From Sphingobacteriaceae bacterium (GTDB lineage Bacteria; Bacteroidota; Bacteroidia; B-17B0; Aurantibacillaceae), in assembly GCA_016715905.1 (NCBI GenBank), contig JADJXI010000003.1, positions 434,001-498,000 on the forward strand: a stretch of DNA of 64,000 bases, given 5' to 3'. A model generated the notes under the pieces. That model made no database searches. It worked only from the letters and a program-made list of their open reading frames with translations, and was not told the origin of the DNA. Below are positions 33,768 to 43,205 of this stretch, piece after piece (position 1 is the first letter of the stretch; each line of letters begins with the position of its first letter). The position numbers and the translations under genes are program-made.

Positions 33768-34472
33768 ATGTTCTATCAGGTAACGAAAGAAGTGGAGTAT
33801 TTATTGATGGGGAAGCGAAAGCGTTTGGTAGAACAGCTTAAAACCAAGGGCATTAATAATGAAAATGTATTAAGGGCCATAGAAAAAATTCCCAGACATT
33901 TATTTTTTGACCCTTCCACATTTAATCAATCCTCTTCCATTCCGGCTTTAATAGATCACGCGTATAGCGATAAAGCCTTGCCAATTGGAGCGGGTCAAAC
34001 CATCTCACATCCGTATACCGTTGCTTTTCAAACACAACAACTGAATATACAGCCCGGCGAAAAAGTACTTGAAATTGGTACAGGTTGTGGTTATCAAACA
34101 GCAGTATTATTGGAAATGAAAGCTAAAGTATTTAGTATAGAACGACAAAAGAATTTGTTTGATAAAACCAAGGTGTTTTTACCTCATATCGGATATAGAA
34201 CAGCCAAGTTAGTTTATGGAGATGGATATAAAGGAATGCCCCAGTTTGCGCCATTTGATAAAATTATAGTTACTGCAGGCGCACCCTATATTCCAAATGA
34301 TTTATTAGAACAATTAAAAGTAGGCGGAATTATGCTTATTCCCATTGGAGAAGGAGAATCACAGGAAATGATTTGGTTGAAGAAAACTTCCGAAAAGGAG
34401 TTTGATCGAAAGGTGATGGGCAAATTCAAATTTGTTCCATTGTTACAACATAAAGCCGGAAACAAAGTGTAA
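33768..34472 (+). CDS. pcm: Protein-L-isoaspartate O-methyltransferase
   Basis: A 234-residue SAM-dependent methyltransferase that repairs isoaspartyl residues. It has the PCMT signatures AYSDKALPIGAGQTISHPYTVAFQ, of which only the ends are quoted here as family-defining, the SAM loop VLEIGTGCGYQTAVL near residue 95, and the VTAGAPYIPNDLLEQLK block. The ATG at 33768 is preferred to GTG 33732 because of the promoter box between them. It is divergent from the oxidoreductase gene and monocistronic. Confidence 0.93.
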   Translation: MFYQVTKEVEYLLMGKRKRLVEQLKTKGINNENVLRAIEKIPRHLFFDPSTFNQSSSIPALIDHAYSDKALPIGAGQTISHPYTVAFQTQQLNIQPGEKVLEIGTGCGYQTAVLLEMKAKVFSIERQKNLFDKTKVFLPHIGYRTAKLVYGDGYKGMPQFAPFDKIIVTAGAPYIPNDLLEQLKVGGIMLIPIGEGESQEMIWLKKTSEKEFDRKVMGKFKFVPLLQHKAGNKV

Positions 34473-34653
34473 ACTAAAAACGACTCTATAATCGGAAATT
34501 TAAAATTCGTACTAATCTAAAACGAATTAGTAATAAATTTTATCAACTTCCATGGGCTAAAAATAGGGATTGAGCCGAGGTTAAATTTAACCAACGGAAA
34601 AGGTTGTAAAAGTTGAGCGCCGTTTAAATATATTTACTTTACTAAATCTACCA
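34473..34653. other. Intergenic segment with weak inverted repeats
   Basis: No open frame or tRNA is visible. ATTCGTACTAATC and GAATTAGTAAT (about 34504-34532) form an imperfect hairpin that may terminate pcm transcripts. The CCATGGGCTAAAAATAGG segment near 34552 looks like a decayed palindromic repeat. No exact TAnnTTTG box precedes the ATG at 34654. Confidence 0.35.
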
Positions 34654-34953
34654 ATGAAAAAAATATTATTTCCGGCATTACTGGTGTTATCCATGAGTGC
34701 CTATTCTCAATCAGAGAAAAAAAATCAACAAAAAATTCAGGACGATATTTTCACCGGATTAAAACCGGAAAATCCAACGCCTGTTGTATTTAATTCTGAA
34801 GAAGAATTAAATAACAAAAAAGCGTTTAAAATAGAAAATATCAAAAACCAAATTCGCGAAAATATAAATGACACTGCTAAGGTTCGTTTATTACGTTACG
34901 AAATATGGAGATTTGAAAATGCAATTGTACAGGATAATAAATCAAACAAATAA
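34654..34953 (+). CDS. Small exported protein of unknown function
   Basis: A 99-residue protein with a signal peptide (ILFPALLVLSMSAYSQ, cleavage after YSQ). The mature part is highly charged and helical (IQDDIFTGLKPENPTP, NNKKAFKIENIKNQIREN), with no Cys and no recognisable family. It lies nine bases upstream of the large T9SS cargo gene and may be co-expressed with it, for example as an accessory periplasmic protein; this is inference. Confidence 0.6.
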   Translation: MKKILFPALLVLSMSAYSQSEKKNQQKIQDDIFTGLKPENPTPVVFNSEEELNNKKAFKIENIKNQIRENINDTAKVRLLRYEIWRFENAIVQDNKSNK

Positions 34954-34962
34954 TATTATTAT

Positions 34963-37206
34963 ATGAAAAAATTTATACTCCTTTTAGTATTGTGTTTATC
35001 AGTTGTTTTGGTAAGTGCACAACCCTGCGTTTCCAATTGCTCATTATATACTACACAATCAATTCCTCCAAATATTATTCCATCAGCGGGAACAGCAGTA
35101 ACATTGAGCGATGATCAGGTTTCCGGTGCTTGCCCTATCGGTTTTACATTTACTTTTTACTGTAATGCCTATACTAATTTTTATATTTCATCCAATGGAT
35201 TTATTTCTTTTAATCCTGCTGTAAGTCAAGGTTGTTGTTCCGGTGCTTCAATTCCCGCACCCGGAAACGCAGTTAATAATATGATTGCCTTTTCTTGGAA
35301 TGATTTGTATCCTCCTGGTGGTGGAACCATTCGTTATCAAACCATCGGTGTTGCTCCAAACCGAATTTGTTTAATTACCTATAGTTTAATTCCTCATTGC
35401 TGCAATAACGGACCTGCATTTAACAGCGGACAAATTAAATTGTTTGAAACGTCTAATACTATTGAAATTCATAGTGGTGTAATTACTTCAGACGGCTCTA
35501 ATGCAACGCAAGGAATAATGAATGGCCCTGGAACTTTGGCTGCCGCAGTACCGGGTAGAAATGGTCAAACCTGGACCGCAACATCAGATGCATATCGTTT
35601 TACTGTATCAACAGGAGGGCCAACTGCGCCAGGCCCTATTTTAGGATTATCATCTCTTTGTATTGGAGCTAGTCAAGTTTTTTCAGTAACACCAATGGTG
35701 GGTGCAACTCAATACAATTGGACTTTACCGGGTGGATGGACAGGTGCCAGTACAACAAATACAATTTTAGTTACACCTAGTGCTACCGGTGTTTTATCGG
35801 TTACCGCAACTTATACATGCGGAACTTCAACACCGGCTACAACTTTAAACGTAACTGTTAATCCGAATCCAACTGTTACTATTTCGGGTGGCAACACGGC
35901 TGTTTGTCCGGGTAATTCCATTACATTAACCGGAAACGGAGCCAATACTTATTCTTGGAGTAATGGCCAGTTAATAAATCCTATAACCATAACGCCAACC
36001 GTTAGTGGCACATATAGTGTAATAGGCACATCAGTTGCCGGTTGCACAGGAACAGCTACAAAAGACATAACTGTAACACCAAGCCCAACCGTTATAATTA
36101 CCGGTACTGACCAAATATGTTTTGGACAAAGTGTAGTTCTTACTGCCATTGGTGCGGTGAGTTATACTTGGAGTAATGGCAGTAATAATCCAAGTCAATC
36201 ATTTTCGCCAACAGTTACCACAACTTATTCTGTTGAAGGTTTCGCAGGAGCATGCACTTCATCTGCAATAATAACAGTTACGGTTAATCCGAATCCAACG
36301 GTTACTATTGTTGGAAGTAATACGGCATGTGCGGGTAATCCAATTAATTTAACTGCCAATGGTGCTAACAGTTATACTTGGAGTACAGGTGATTTAACCT
36401 CTACCATTTCACCGGTTCCATTTGGAAATATTACCTATACCGTATATGGTGATACGCCGGCCGGATGCACCGGTTTTGCTACACATGCCGTAACGGTTAA
36501 TGCTTCGCCTAATGTAACGGTATCTGGTCCAAATGCCATGTGCGTTGGGCAAACTATTACTTTATCCGCTTTAGGAGCAAACTCTTATTCATGGAGTAAT
36601 GGTATGCCATCACAAACTATTGTAATAAGCCCAACAACAACTACTTCTTACAGTGTATATGGAACTTCAATTCTAGGATGTGTTGGACCGCCGACAATAA
36701 AAAATATTATTGTTAACCCAGTTCCGAATGTATTTATTGCAGCTAGTTCTCAAACTATTTGTAAGGGCGAAATGTGTACCTTAACCGGTAACGGAGCGGA
36801 TACTTACAGCTGGAGTACGGGCGCGTTAACACCTACCGCAAATGTTACACCTTCAACAACTACCAATTATACGGTAACCGGTACAAATACAACAACAGGT
36901 TGTATGATGACCACCAATATACAAATTGTTGTGGAGCTTTGCACCGGCATTGATAAAGTGGAAATGCTTTCTGAAAACTTAAAAGTTTATCCTAATCCAA
37001 ATAATGGAGAATTTAAAATAGAATTTACAAAATCAAAATCGCGCTTAGTATTTGTGTATGATCTTATTGGAAAGGAAGTATACAGTAAAGTTAGTGATGG
37101 GGAATTGATTCATGTGGATATACAGCAATTAAACGATGGGATTTATTTTATGAAGATTGTGGAAGGTAATGAAAATGTTATAATCAAAGTAGTTAAACAA
37201 AAATAA
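34963..37206 (+). CDS. T9SS-exported protein with about six Ig/PKD-like repeats
   Basis: A 747-residue surface or secreted protein. It has a signal peptide (KFILLLVLCLSVVLVSAQ), a Cys-rich N-terminal beta domain (residues 20-225), then tandem modules of about 80 residues that each end in a NPNPTVTI- or NPVPNVFI-like linker and contain a GANTYSWSNG-like core (also SYTWSNG, SYTWSTG, SYSWSNG, TYSWSTG). A C-terminal type A sorting domain follows: VYPNPNNGEFKIEF, VYDLIGKEVYS and LNDGIYFMKIVEG. Adhesion or matrix function is inferred from the repeats. A terminator follows. Confidence 0.85.
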   Translation: MKKFILLLVLCLSVVLVSAQPCVSNCSLYTTQSIPPNIIPSAGTAVTLSDDQVSGACPIGFTFTFYCNAYTNFYISSNGFISFNPAVSQGCCSGASIPAPGNAVNNMIAFSWNDLYPPGGGTIRYQTIGVAPNRICLITYSLIPHCCNNGPAFNSGQIKLFETSNTIEIHSGVITSDGSNATQGIMNGPGTLAAAVPGRNGQTWTATSDAYRFTVSTGGPTAPGPILGLSSLCIGASQVFSVTPMVGATQYNWTLPGGWTGASTTNTILVTPSATGVLSVTATYTCGTSTPATTLNVTVNPNPTVTISGGNTAVCPGNSITLTGNGANTYSWSNGQLINPITITPTVSGTYSVIGTSVAGCTGTATKDITVTPSPTVIITGTDQICFGQSVVLTAIGAVSYTWSNGSNNPSQSFSPTVTTTYSVEGFAGACTSSAIITVTVNPNPTVTIVGSNTACAGNPINLTANGANSYTWSTGDLTSTISPVPFGNITYTVYGDTPAGCTGFATHAVTVNASPNVTVSGPNAMCVGQTITLSALGANSYSWSNGMPSQTIVISPTTTTSYSVYGTSILGCVGPPTIKNIIVNPVPNVFIAASSQTICKGEMCTLTGNGADTYSWSTGALTPTANVTPSTTTNYTVTGTNTTTGCMMTTNIQIVVELCTGIDKVEMLSENLKVYPNPNNGEFKIEFTKSKSRLVFVYDLIGKEVYSKVSDGELIHVDIQQLNDGIYFMKIVEGNENVIIKVVKQK

Positions 37207-37227
37207 TACAACATAATTTAATAAGAA

Positions 37228-37257
37228 ATCCTCGGCAAAAAACCGGGGATTTTTTTA
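37228..37257 (+). terminator. Intrinsic terminator after the T9SS repeat protein gene
   Basis: ATCCTCGG pairs with CCGGGGAT (one G-T pair) around an A-rich loop, followed by six Ts. It slightly overlaps the 3' end of the convergent gene. Confidence 0.8.
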
Positions 37258-38085
37258 TTTCTTTTTATTATAATTAATAATAAATCCTAAGGTGGCTGTG
37301 AGTTGTCCGGAATAAAAAGAGTGACTTGCTTTTCCGTTCCCTTTTCCTAAAACAAAAGCGTTTATGTAATTGGCATAAGCACCTTTAGAAACAATTTCGA
37401 ACATACAAGCATCAAAAAGTTCAACTCTAAATCCGGCTTCTACACCTGCTATTACTCCGGAAATTTTCCAATCGTTATTTAATCTTTCTCCAAAAAGTCT
37501 TACATCGGTTCTGGGAAAAACAATTCCACCACCCGGTTTTACAACCACAAAAGCTTTAATTTTTTTGCCTCCATTATGCAATTTCCATTTTTTCAAATAA
37601 TTAATCATCCAAAAGTTTGCACCATCGGTGTGTTCAAAATCCAGAAAGTCATGAGATAACGTTGTGTCTTTATCTAAAGCAATTCCATCAATCTGACCTA
37701 CTATATGTACGCGTTGTCCGCGATTAACAACATATTTCGTGTGATCATAATTCATTTCAATGCCACTATTTTCAGAAAAATAATATCCCACTCTAAAAAC
37801 AAATTGAGGTATTGTAATATTTATAATATCCGGAATTCTATCAAAGTCGGGCCTGTCACTTGCTGTGGCCTGAAGCACTTTAAAATCATAATAATTGTTT
37901 TTGCCTGTAGCCGGGTGGTAATTACCGGATAAATCTTTCAAGTGAATGTCGCTTTTGCTGTAAATTGCTCTGGTATAACCCCAGGAACCATAAAAATGCC
38001 CCTTTTTTTTACCGCTTAAGGAATCTTGCGCAATAGAAGAAAATAGTACGGCAGTAAAAAAAGTAGTGGCAAGTATTTTCCTCAT
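37255..38085 (-). CDS. Predicted outer-membrane beta-barrel protein of unknown function
   Basis: A 276-residue exported protein with a signal peptide (ILATTFFTAVLFSSIAQ). The mature part alternates amphipathic strands and ends in LTATLGFIINY plus a short Lys tail, as in outer-membrane barrels. FRVGYYFSENSGIEMNYDHTKY and VVVKPGGGIVFPRTDV segments resemble porin-like strands. I recognise no named family. It is on the same strand as tsaE and porX, 18 bases downstream of tsaE. Confidence 0.6.
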   Translation of the reverse strand: MRKILATTFFTAVLFSSIAQDSLSGKKKGHFYGSWGYTRAIYSKSDIHLKDLSGNYHPATGKNNYYDFKVLQATASDRPDFDRIPDIINITIPQFVFRVGYYFSENSGIEMNYDHTKYVVNRGQRVHIVGQIDGIALDKDTTLSHDFLDFEHTDGANFWMINYLKKWKLHNGGKKIKAFVVVKPGGGIVFPRTDVRLFGERLNNDWKISGVIAGVEAGFRVELFDACMFEIVSKGAYANYINAFVLGKGNGKASHSFYSGQLTATLGFIINYNKKK

Positions 38086-38103
38086 TGCAATGAAGATTTT
38101 TAA

Positions 38104-38523
38104 TTATTCGATTATGGCGCTAAGGTAATGAATATTATCATTTTGCTTCAAATGAACTCGTACGATTTTTTCATGAATTAACGGAAGCGCCAATTCAGGC
38201 CATTCGATAAAACAGTAATTGTCACTTTCTAAATATTCGGCAAATCCAATGTCAAGTAATTCCTCTTCAGATTTAATTCGATATAAATCAAAATGATATA
38301 TTTTTCCATTGGAATAATTGTATTCATTTACTAAACTGAAAGTAGGGCTGGAGAACGAATTTTTACTTCCCAATCTTTCACATAAAGCTTTTATAAAGGT
38401 TGTTTTTCCGCTACCCATCTCTCCGGCGAAAATAAAAACTTTTTGTTTACTGAACATTTGTAAAAGTAAGTCTGCGGTTTTAGGCAGTTCATCTAAATCT
38501 AAGCGTATGTTTGAAAGCTCCAT
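38104..38523 (-). CDS. tsaE: tRNA t6A-synthesis ATPase TsaE
   Basis: A 139-residue P-loop ATPase needed with TsaB, TsaC and TsaD for threonylcarbamoylation of A37 in ANN-decoding tRNAs. It has Walker A GEMGSGKTTF (residues 34-43), the SSPTFSLVNEY switch segment and HFDLYRIKSEEELLDIGF. It is six bases downstream of porX, a pairing common in Bacteroidota. MtaB elsewhere in the window modifies the same t6A nucleoside. Confidence 0.95.
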   Translation of the reverse strand: MELSNIRLDLDELPKTADLLLQMFSKQKVFIFAGEMGSGKTTFIKALCERLGSKNSFSSPTFSLVNEYNYSNGKIYHFDLYRIKSEEELLDIGFAEYLESDNYCFIEWPELALPLIHEKIVRVHLKQNDNIHYLSAIIE

Positions 38524-38529
38524 GTTTTA

Positions 38530-40089
38530 TCATTTGGCAGAAAGCGTGATATAGGGGATAATCATTTCCTCTAAACTTACGCCACCATGCTGAAATGTAT
38601 TTTTGTAATAATTTACATAATGGTTAAAATTATTTGGATAAGCGAAGAATCTATCTTCTTTTGCGAATACAAACCTTGAGCTTGGATGTAATTTAGGTAA
38701 ATGAGCATCTGCCGGATTTTTTATTTCAAATACTTCTTTTGGATTATAATCCAAAGCCTTTCCTTGCTTATACCTGAGGTTAGTATTTACATTTTTATCA
38801 CCTAAAATTTTTGTTGGTTCCTTTACATGAACAGTACCGTGATCGGTTGTGATAATAATTTTAATCTTTTTTTCTGCTAATTGTTTAATAATATCAAATA
38901 ATGGAGAGTGTTCAAACCAGCTATACGTAATACTTCGGTACGCAGATTCGTTTTCTGCCAACTCCCTGATCACTTCCATTTCGGTTCTTGCATGACTAAG
39001 CATGTCCACAAAATTGTAAACAATTACATTTAATTTATTTTGAAACAGGTTGTGTAAGTTGTCAGATAATTTTTTACCGGCGTTGAAGTTTGTAATTTTG
39101 TTATAACTTATTTTTATTTCCTTTGCCAATAATCTTTTCAATTGTGCTTGTAAAAACGATTCCTCGTGTAAATTCTTCCCCCCTTCATCTTCATCATCCA
39201 ACCACTGATTAGGAAAAAGTTTTTGCATTTCTGCAGGCATCATACCACTAAAAATTGCGTTTCGTGAGTATTGTGTTGCCGTTGGTAAAATCGAAAAGAA
39301 AGTTTCTTCAGAATCAACTTTGTAATAATTTTGAATGATGGGTTGAATTATTTTCCATTGATCATATCTTAAATTATCAATCAATAATAAAAAAACCGGA
39401 TCCGGATTATTTAATTCGTGTATAAATTTGTCTTTTACCAAGGTATGGCTCATCGTAGGAACATCTTTTTCTTTTCCATTTAGCCAACTCACGTAATTTT
39501 TCTCAATGAATTTAAAAAATTGAGCATTGGCGTCTGACTTCTGCATTTTAAGAACTTCCAACATGCTTTTATCTTGCAGCTTATCCATTTCTAGTTCCCA
39601 GTACACAATTTTTTTGTACAATTCCTGCCATTCTTTCCAGCTTAAATTATCGTTAATCTGCATTCCAATATTCCCAAATTCTTTACGGTATTCGGTATTC
39701 GTTTTTTCGCTAACCAATCGATTATTATCTAGCGTTTTTTTCAGGGATATCAATATTTGATTGGGATTAACCGGCTTAATCAGGTAATCGGCAATTTTAC
39801 CTCCAATGGCACCTTCCATAATGTGTTCCTCTTCACTTTTGGTAATCATAATTACCGGTAAATCTGTTTTTAATTGCTTTACTTTAATTAAAGTTTCAAT
39901 GCCACTTAAGCCGGGCATATTTTCATCGAGTAAAACCACGTCGGGGATGTTGTTTTCCTTTAGTATATCTAAAACTTCATCGCCACTCTTAGCGGTTAAC
40001 ACTTCATATCCTTTGCCTTCCAAAAACAAGATGTGCGGTTTTAATAAATCAATTTCATCATCAGCCCACAAGATTTTAACTTTATCCAT
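38530..40089 (-). CDS. porX: PorX-type T9SS response regulator with PglZ domain
   Basis: A 519-residue two-component regulator. It has an N-terminal receiver domain with acidic pocket WADDE and phosphoacceptor Asp55 in LLDENMPG, a conserved Lys in LIKPVNP, and a helical linker. The C-terminal PglZ alkaline-phosphatase-like domain has LIDNLRYDQW, PTATQYSRNAIFSGMMP, NFVDMLSHAR and TDHGTVHV. In Porphyromonas and Flavobacterium, PorX with the kinase PorY controls T9SS genes, partly via SigP. The kinase is not here. A TATATTTA near-consensus box is upstream. Confidence 0.93.
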   Translation of the reverse strand: MDKVKILWADDEIDLLKPHILFLEGKGYEVLTAKSGDEVLDILKENNIPDVVLLDENMPGLSGIETLIKVKQLKTDLPVIMITKSEEEHIMEGAIGGKIADYLIKPVNPNQILISLKKTLDNNRLVSEKTNTEYRKEFGNIGMQINDNLSWKEWQELYKKIVYWELEMDKLQDKSMLEVLKMQKSDANAQFFKFIEKNYVSWLNGKEKDVPTMSHTLVKDKFIHELNNPDPVFLLLIDNLRYDQWKIIQPIIQNYYKVDSEETFFSILPTATQYSRNAIFSGMMPAEMQKLFPNQWLDDEDEGGKNLHEESFLQAQLKRLLAKEIKISYNKITNFNAGKKLSDNLHNLFQNKLNVIVYNFVDMLSHARTEMEVIRELAENESAYRSITYSWFEHSPLFDIIKQLAEKKIKIIITTDHGTVHVKEPTKILGDKNVNTNLRYKQGKALDYNPKEVFEIKNPADAHLPKLHPSSRFVFAKEDRFFAYPNNFNHYVNYYKNTFQHGGVSLEEMIIPYITLSAK

Positions 40090-40109
40090 AATTTTATTGG
40101 TTCTATATG

Positions 40110-40117
40110 TAAATATA
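40110..40117 (-). promoter_or_regulatory. Near-consensus -7 box (TATATTTA) for porX-tsaE
   Basis: One mismatch to TAnnTTTG, 20 bases upstream of the porX ATG on the minus strand. Confidence 0.35.
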
Positions 40118-40218
40118 CGCGAAATGAAAGAATTTAGTGTGTTGCCTCGCCCAATTAATCACAAATAAAGTACACTTTTAGCAATGGAAAAAAGATTATC
40201 TTTAAACTGAATTACAAT

Positions 40219-41454
40219 ATGGCTACCCGTAATAAACGAAAAATAATAAATGATCCGATTTATGGATTTATTACACTGCCGGATGATATCATTTATGATC
40301 TTATTAATCATCCTTATTTTCAGCGTTTAAGAAATATTAAACAGTTGGGTCTCACCAACCTGGTTTATCCGGGTGCATTGCATACTCGTTTTCATCATGC
40401 CATTGGAGCCATGCACCTGATGCAGGAAGCTATACACACACTGAAGTCTAAAGAAATTGAAATAACGAGGGAGGAGGAGCAAGCATCTTTAATTGCGATT
40501 TTATTGCATGATATTGGCCACGGTCCGTTTTCCCATGCATTGGAACATAGTTTGGTGAGAGAAATTTCACACGAAGACGTAAGTGGTTTAATCATGGGCC
40601 ATTTAAATAAGGAGTTTAAAGGAAAATTATCCTTAGCCATTAAAATATTTAAAAATCAATATAAAAAACATTTTCTGCACCAACTGGTAAGTTCACAATT
40701 GGATATGGATAGATTAGATTATCTAAAGCGAGATAGTTTTTTTACCGGAGTAAGTGAAGGGGTTATTAGTAGCGACAGAATAATAAAAATGTTGAATGTG
40801 GCTAAAGATCAGTTAGTGGTTGAACAAAAAGCCATTTACAGCATTGAGAAATTTTTAATTGCCCGACGTTTAATGTATTGGCAGGTATATTTGCACAAAA
40901 CTGTTTTATGCGCCGAAACTTTATTGGTTAATATTTTGAAACGCGCCAAAGAATTGTCGGCTAAAGGAGAACTTTTGTTTGCAACTCCGGTTTTTCAACT
41001 CTTTTTAAAAAATGATTTTAAGCGCAGTGATTTTGAGAAAAATAAAAATCTGTTGACCGAATTTACAAGGCTTGATGATAGCGATATTTTAGCTTCAATA
41101 AAAGTGTGGTGCTACAACGACGATAAAATACTATCCACTTTGTGTTTGAAATTAATGAACAGACATTTAAATCGGATAGAGCTGCATGCAGAGCCCATAC
41201 CGGTTTCCTTAAAGAATAAATTGATTGAAAAGGCTTGTAAATATTATAATATAAGCAGAAAAGAAGCTTCTTATTTTGTTGCCGTTGATTCGGTTAATAA
41301 TAGTGCGTACAATGCCAATTCATTTAATATAAATATTTTAATGAGTGATGGGAAATTGGTAGATGTGGCACAGGCCAGCGATCAGTTAAATTTACTTAGT
41401 TTAAGCAAAACGGTAACTAAGCACTATGTGTGTTACCCGAAAGAATTGGAATAA
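40219..41454 (+). CDS. HD-domain phosphohydrolase (dNTPase-like)
   Basis: A 411-residue HD-superfamily protein with the metal ligands in TRFHHAIGAMH, LHDIGHGPFSHALEH and a distal Asp in SQLDMDRLDYLKRD. Conserved features resemble the YdhJ/SAMHD1-like branch, whose members hydrolyse nucleotides or act as regulators. In Bacteroidota this gene often precedes lpxD; here the next gene is a convergent multicopper oxidase, so that linkage is broken. A TATCTTTA box (40197-40204) lies 14 bases upstream. Confidence 0.87.
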   Translation: MATRNKRKIINDPIYGFITLPDDIIYDLINHPYFQRLRNIKQLGLTNLVYPGALHTRFHHAIGAMHLMQEAIHTLKSKEIEITREEEQASLIAILLHDIGHGPFSHALEHSLVREISHEDVSGLIMGHLNKEFKGKLSLAIKIFKNQYKKHFLHQLVSSQLDMDRLDYLKRDSFFTGVSEGVISSDRIIKMLNVAKDQLVVEQKAIYSIEKFLIARRLMYWQVYLHKTVLCAETLLVNILKRAKELSAKGELLFATPVFQLFLKNDFKRSDFEKNKNLLTEFTRLDDSDILASIKVWCYNDDKILSTLCLKLMNRHLNRIELHAEPIPVSLKNKLIEKACKYYNISRKEASYFVAVDSVNNSAYNANSFNINILMSDGKLVDVAQASDQLNLLSLSKTVTKHYVCYPKELE

Positions 41455-41467
41455 ACAAAAACTTTTA

Positions 41468-43195
41468 TTACTCAACAATTAACTTCTTCGTGAATTTTTG
41501 GGTTTTTGATTGTACCGAAATGAAATAAACGCCTGCGCTCAAAGAATGGGTATTTATACGGGTTATTTCTGTAATATTATTTTTTGTAAAAACCCGTTGC
41601 CCCAAAACATTTCGTATTTCTACAAATAAATTAGTATCATTTGAAAAACGGTTTAACTTTATTGTTAGATGGTCGCTCACGGGATTTGGATAAATTTCAA
41701 AATCAAGATTATTTTTTTGTAACTCCGGCATACCTATTTCGTTAGGGTCTAATACCAAAAAAGTGCCCATCATTCCGTCGTCTTCATGGTGTAGTAAATG
41801 GCAATGGTACATGTAGGGCATCATGTTATCTTTAAAAGTTGTAAACTGACAAATAAATCGAACAATGTCATTAGGTTTCACAAGTATAACGTCTTTTAAT
41901 CCGCGATATTCCGGTGGCGGAGGCACACCGTTGATATCTAATACATAAAACTGAATGTCATGAATATGGAAAGGGTGTGCCACCATTGTTTTGTTATGTA
42001 AGGTCCACACTTCAGTGTTATTCAACAAGGTTTTAATATTAATAGTATCCATGTGAAACGGTTTATTGTTCATCAGGAAAGGGCCATCTACTTTACCTTG
42101 TTGTCCGCTGGTAATTGTGTCGGGCGTAAATACAATCAGGCGGGTAGCATCTGCGTTGGATTCTAACAGGGGGACTTTTGGAGTAAATGTAGAAGGTATA
42201 GTGGTAACCGGACTTGCAGTTTGCGCGGCCACATCCAATCGAACCAAATTAAAATCGGCACCGTTTAATTTATTGGCATAATATCCTTCCGAAATAACTA
42301 AAGAGGCTGTGCCAACGCTGTCTGCGCCAATTATTCCTTTCGGTAATTCTGATGAATAACTTTTTAAATATAATTGCGTTCCTACACTGTATGTTGTTAA
42401 GTTAACAAGCACTTCTGCTCTTTCACCCGGTGAAATTCTTACCCGATTGGTACTGTAAGGCGCTGATAACAATCCACCATCGCTCGCAATTAAATGCATA
42501 TTGGAATTATCAGATAAACCTACATAAAACGTTCTGTCAGAAGAACCGTTAAGCATTCTAAATCTAACTACTTGTTGAGGAACGGATAAAAATGGATCTA
42601 TCGTGCCATTCACCATCATCACACTATCTTCGTGTGTGGCATGAGCTAATTGCCACAACACATCAAAGGCTTTGGATTGAAGGATTAAGGGAAAATCATC
42701 TACTTTATATTTTCGCGGTAAGTTATAGGAACGTTCAACGTTGTCTCGAACTATTATCATTCCTGCTAAACCTCTGGAAACATGCATTTCTGTTTTGCCT
42801 TCTCCGTGAGGATGATACCAAAACGTGGCGGCTTCATTTCGCATTTTAAAAGAAGGACTCCAAGTAGCTCCGGGTAATATTAATTGATGTGGACCACCAT
42901 CGTTGTGAGGAGATACATGAAAGCCATGCCAGTGAACTGTAGTTGCTTGAGTTAAATTGTTTTTTACATTTAATGTAATGCTATCGTCTTTTTGAATAAA
43001 AAGAGTAGGGCCTAAAAAATTTCCGTTATATCCGTAAGTAGGTGTATTGTTTAACCCAATGAATTGTTTGGTGCCTGTTTGAATACTCAAACTGAAATTT
43101 GTTCCGCTTAATGTGTCAGGAATAAAAAGCGGGTTTTGAGCATGAATCAGTAAAAAAGAAAATAACGATAAACTATAGCTAATTAATTTTCGCAT
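41468..43195 (-). CDS. T9SS-exported multicopper oxidase
   Basis: A 575-residue laccase/CueO-like enzyme with three cupredoxin regions. Copper ligands are visible in order: HWHGFH, WYHPHGE, HPFHIHDI, and YHCHLLHHEDDGMM, the last providing T1 ligands Cys, His and a following Met. It oxidises metal or phenolic substrates with O2. The signal peptide SLSLFSFLLIHAQ and a C-terminal type A sorting domain (YPNPVSDHLTIKL, NVLGQRVFT, LSAGVYFISV) direct it outside the cell. ATG 43195 is chosen because the longer frame would overlap the upstream gene by 77 bases. Last gene of a four-gene operon. Confidence 0.9.
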   Translation of the reverse strand: MRKLISYSLSLFSFLLIHAQNPLFIPDTLSGTNFSLSIQTGTKQFIGLNNTPTYGYNGNFLGPTLFIQKDDSITLNVKNNLTQATTVHWHGFHVSPHNDGGPHQLILPGATWSPSFKMRNEAATFWYHPHGEGKTEMHVSRGLAGMIIVRDNVERSYNLPRKYKVDDFPLILQSKAFDVLWQLAHATHEDSVMMVNGTIDPFLSVPQQVVRFRMLNGSSDRTFYVGLSDNSNMHLIASDGGLLSAPYSTNRVRISPGERAEVLVNLTTYSVGTQLYLKSYSSELPKGIIGADSVGTASLVISEGYYANKLNGADFNLVRLDVAAQTASPVTTIPSTFTPKVPLLESNADATRLIVFTPDTITSGQQGKVDGPFLMNNKPFHMDTINIKTLLNNTEVWTLHNKTMVAHPFHIHDIQFYVLDINGVPPPPEYRGLKDVILVKPNDIVRFICQFTTFKDNMMPYMYHCHLLHHEDDGMMGTFLVLDPNEIGMPELQKNNLDFEIYPNPVSDHLTIKLNRFSNDTNLFVEIRNVLGQRVFTKNNITEITRINTHSLSAGVYFISVQSKTQKFTKKLIVE

Positions 43196-43205
43196 ATTAA
43201 TTTGT

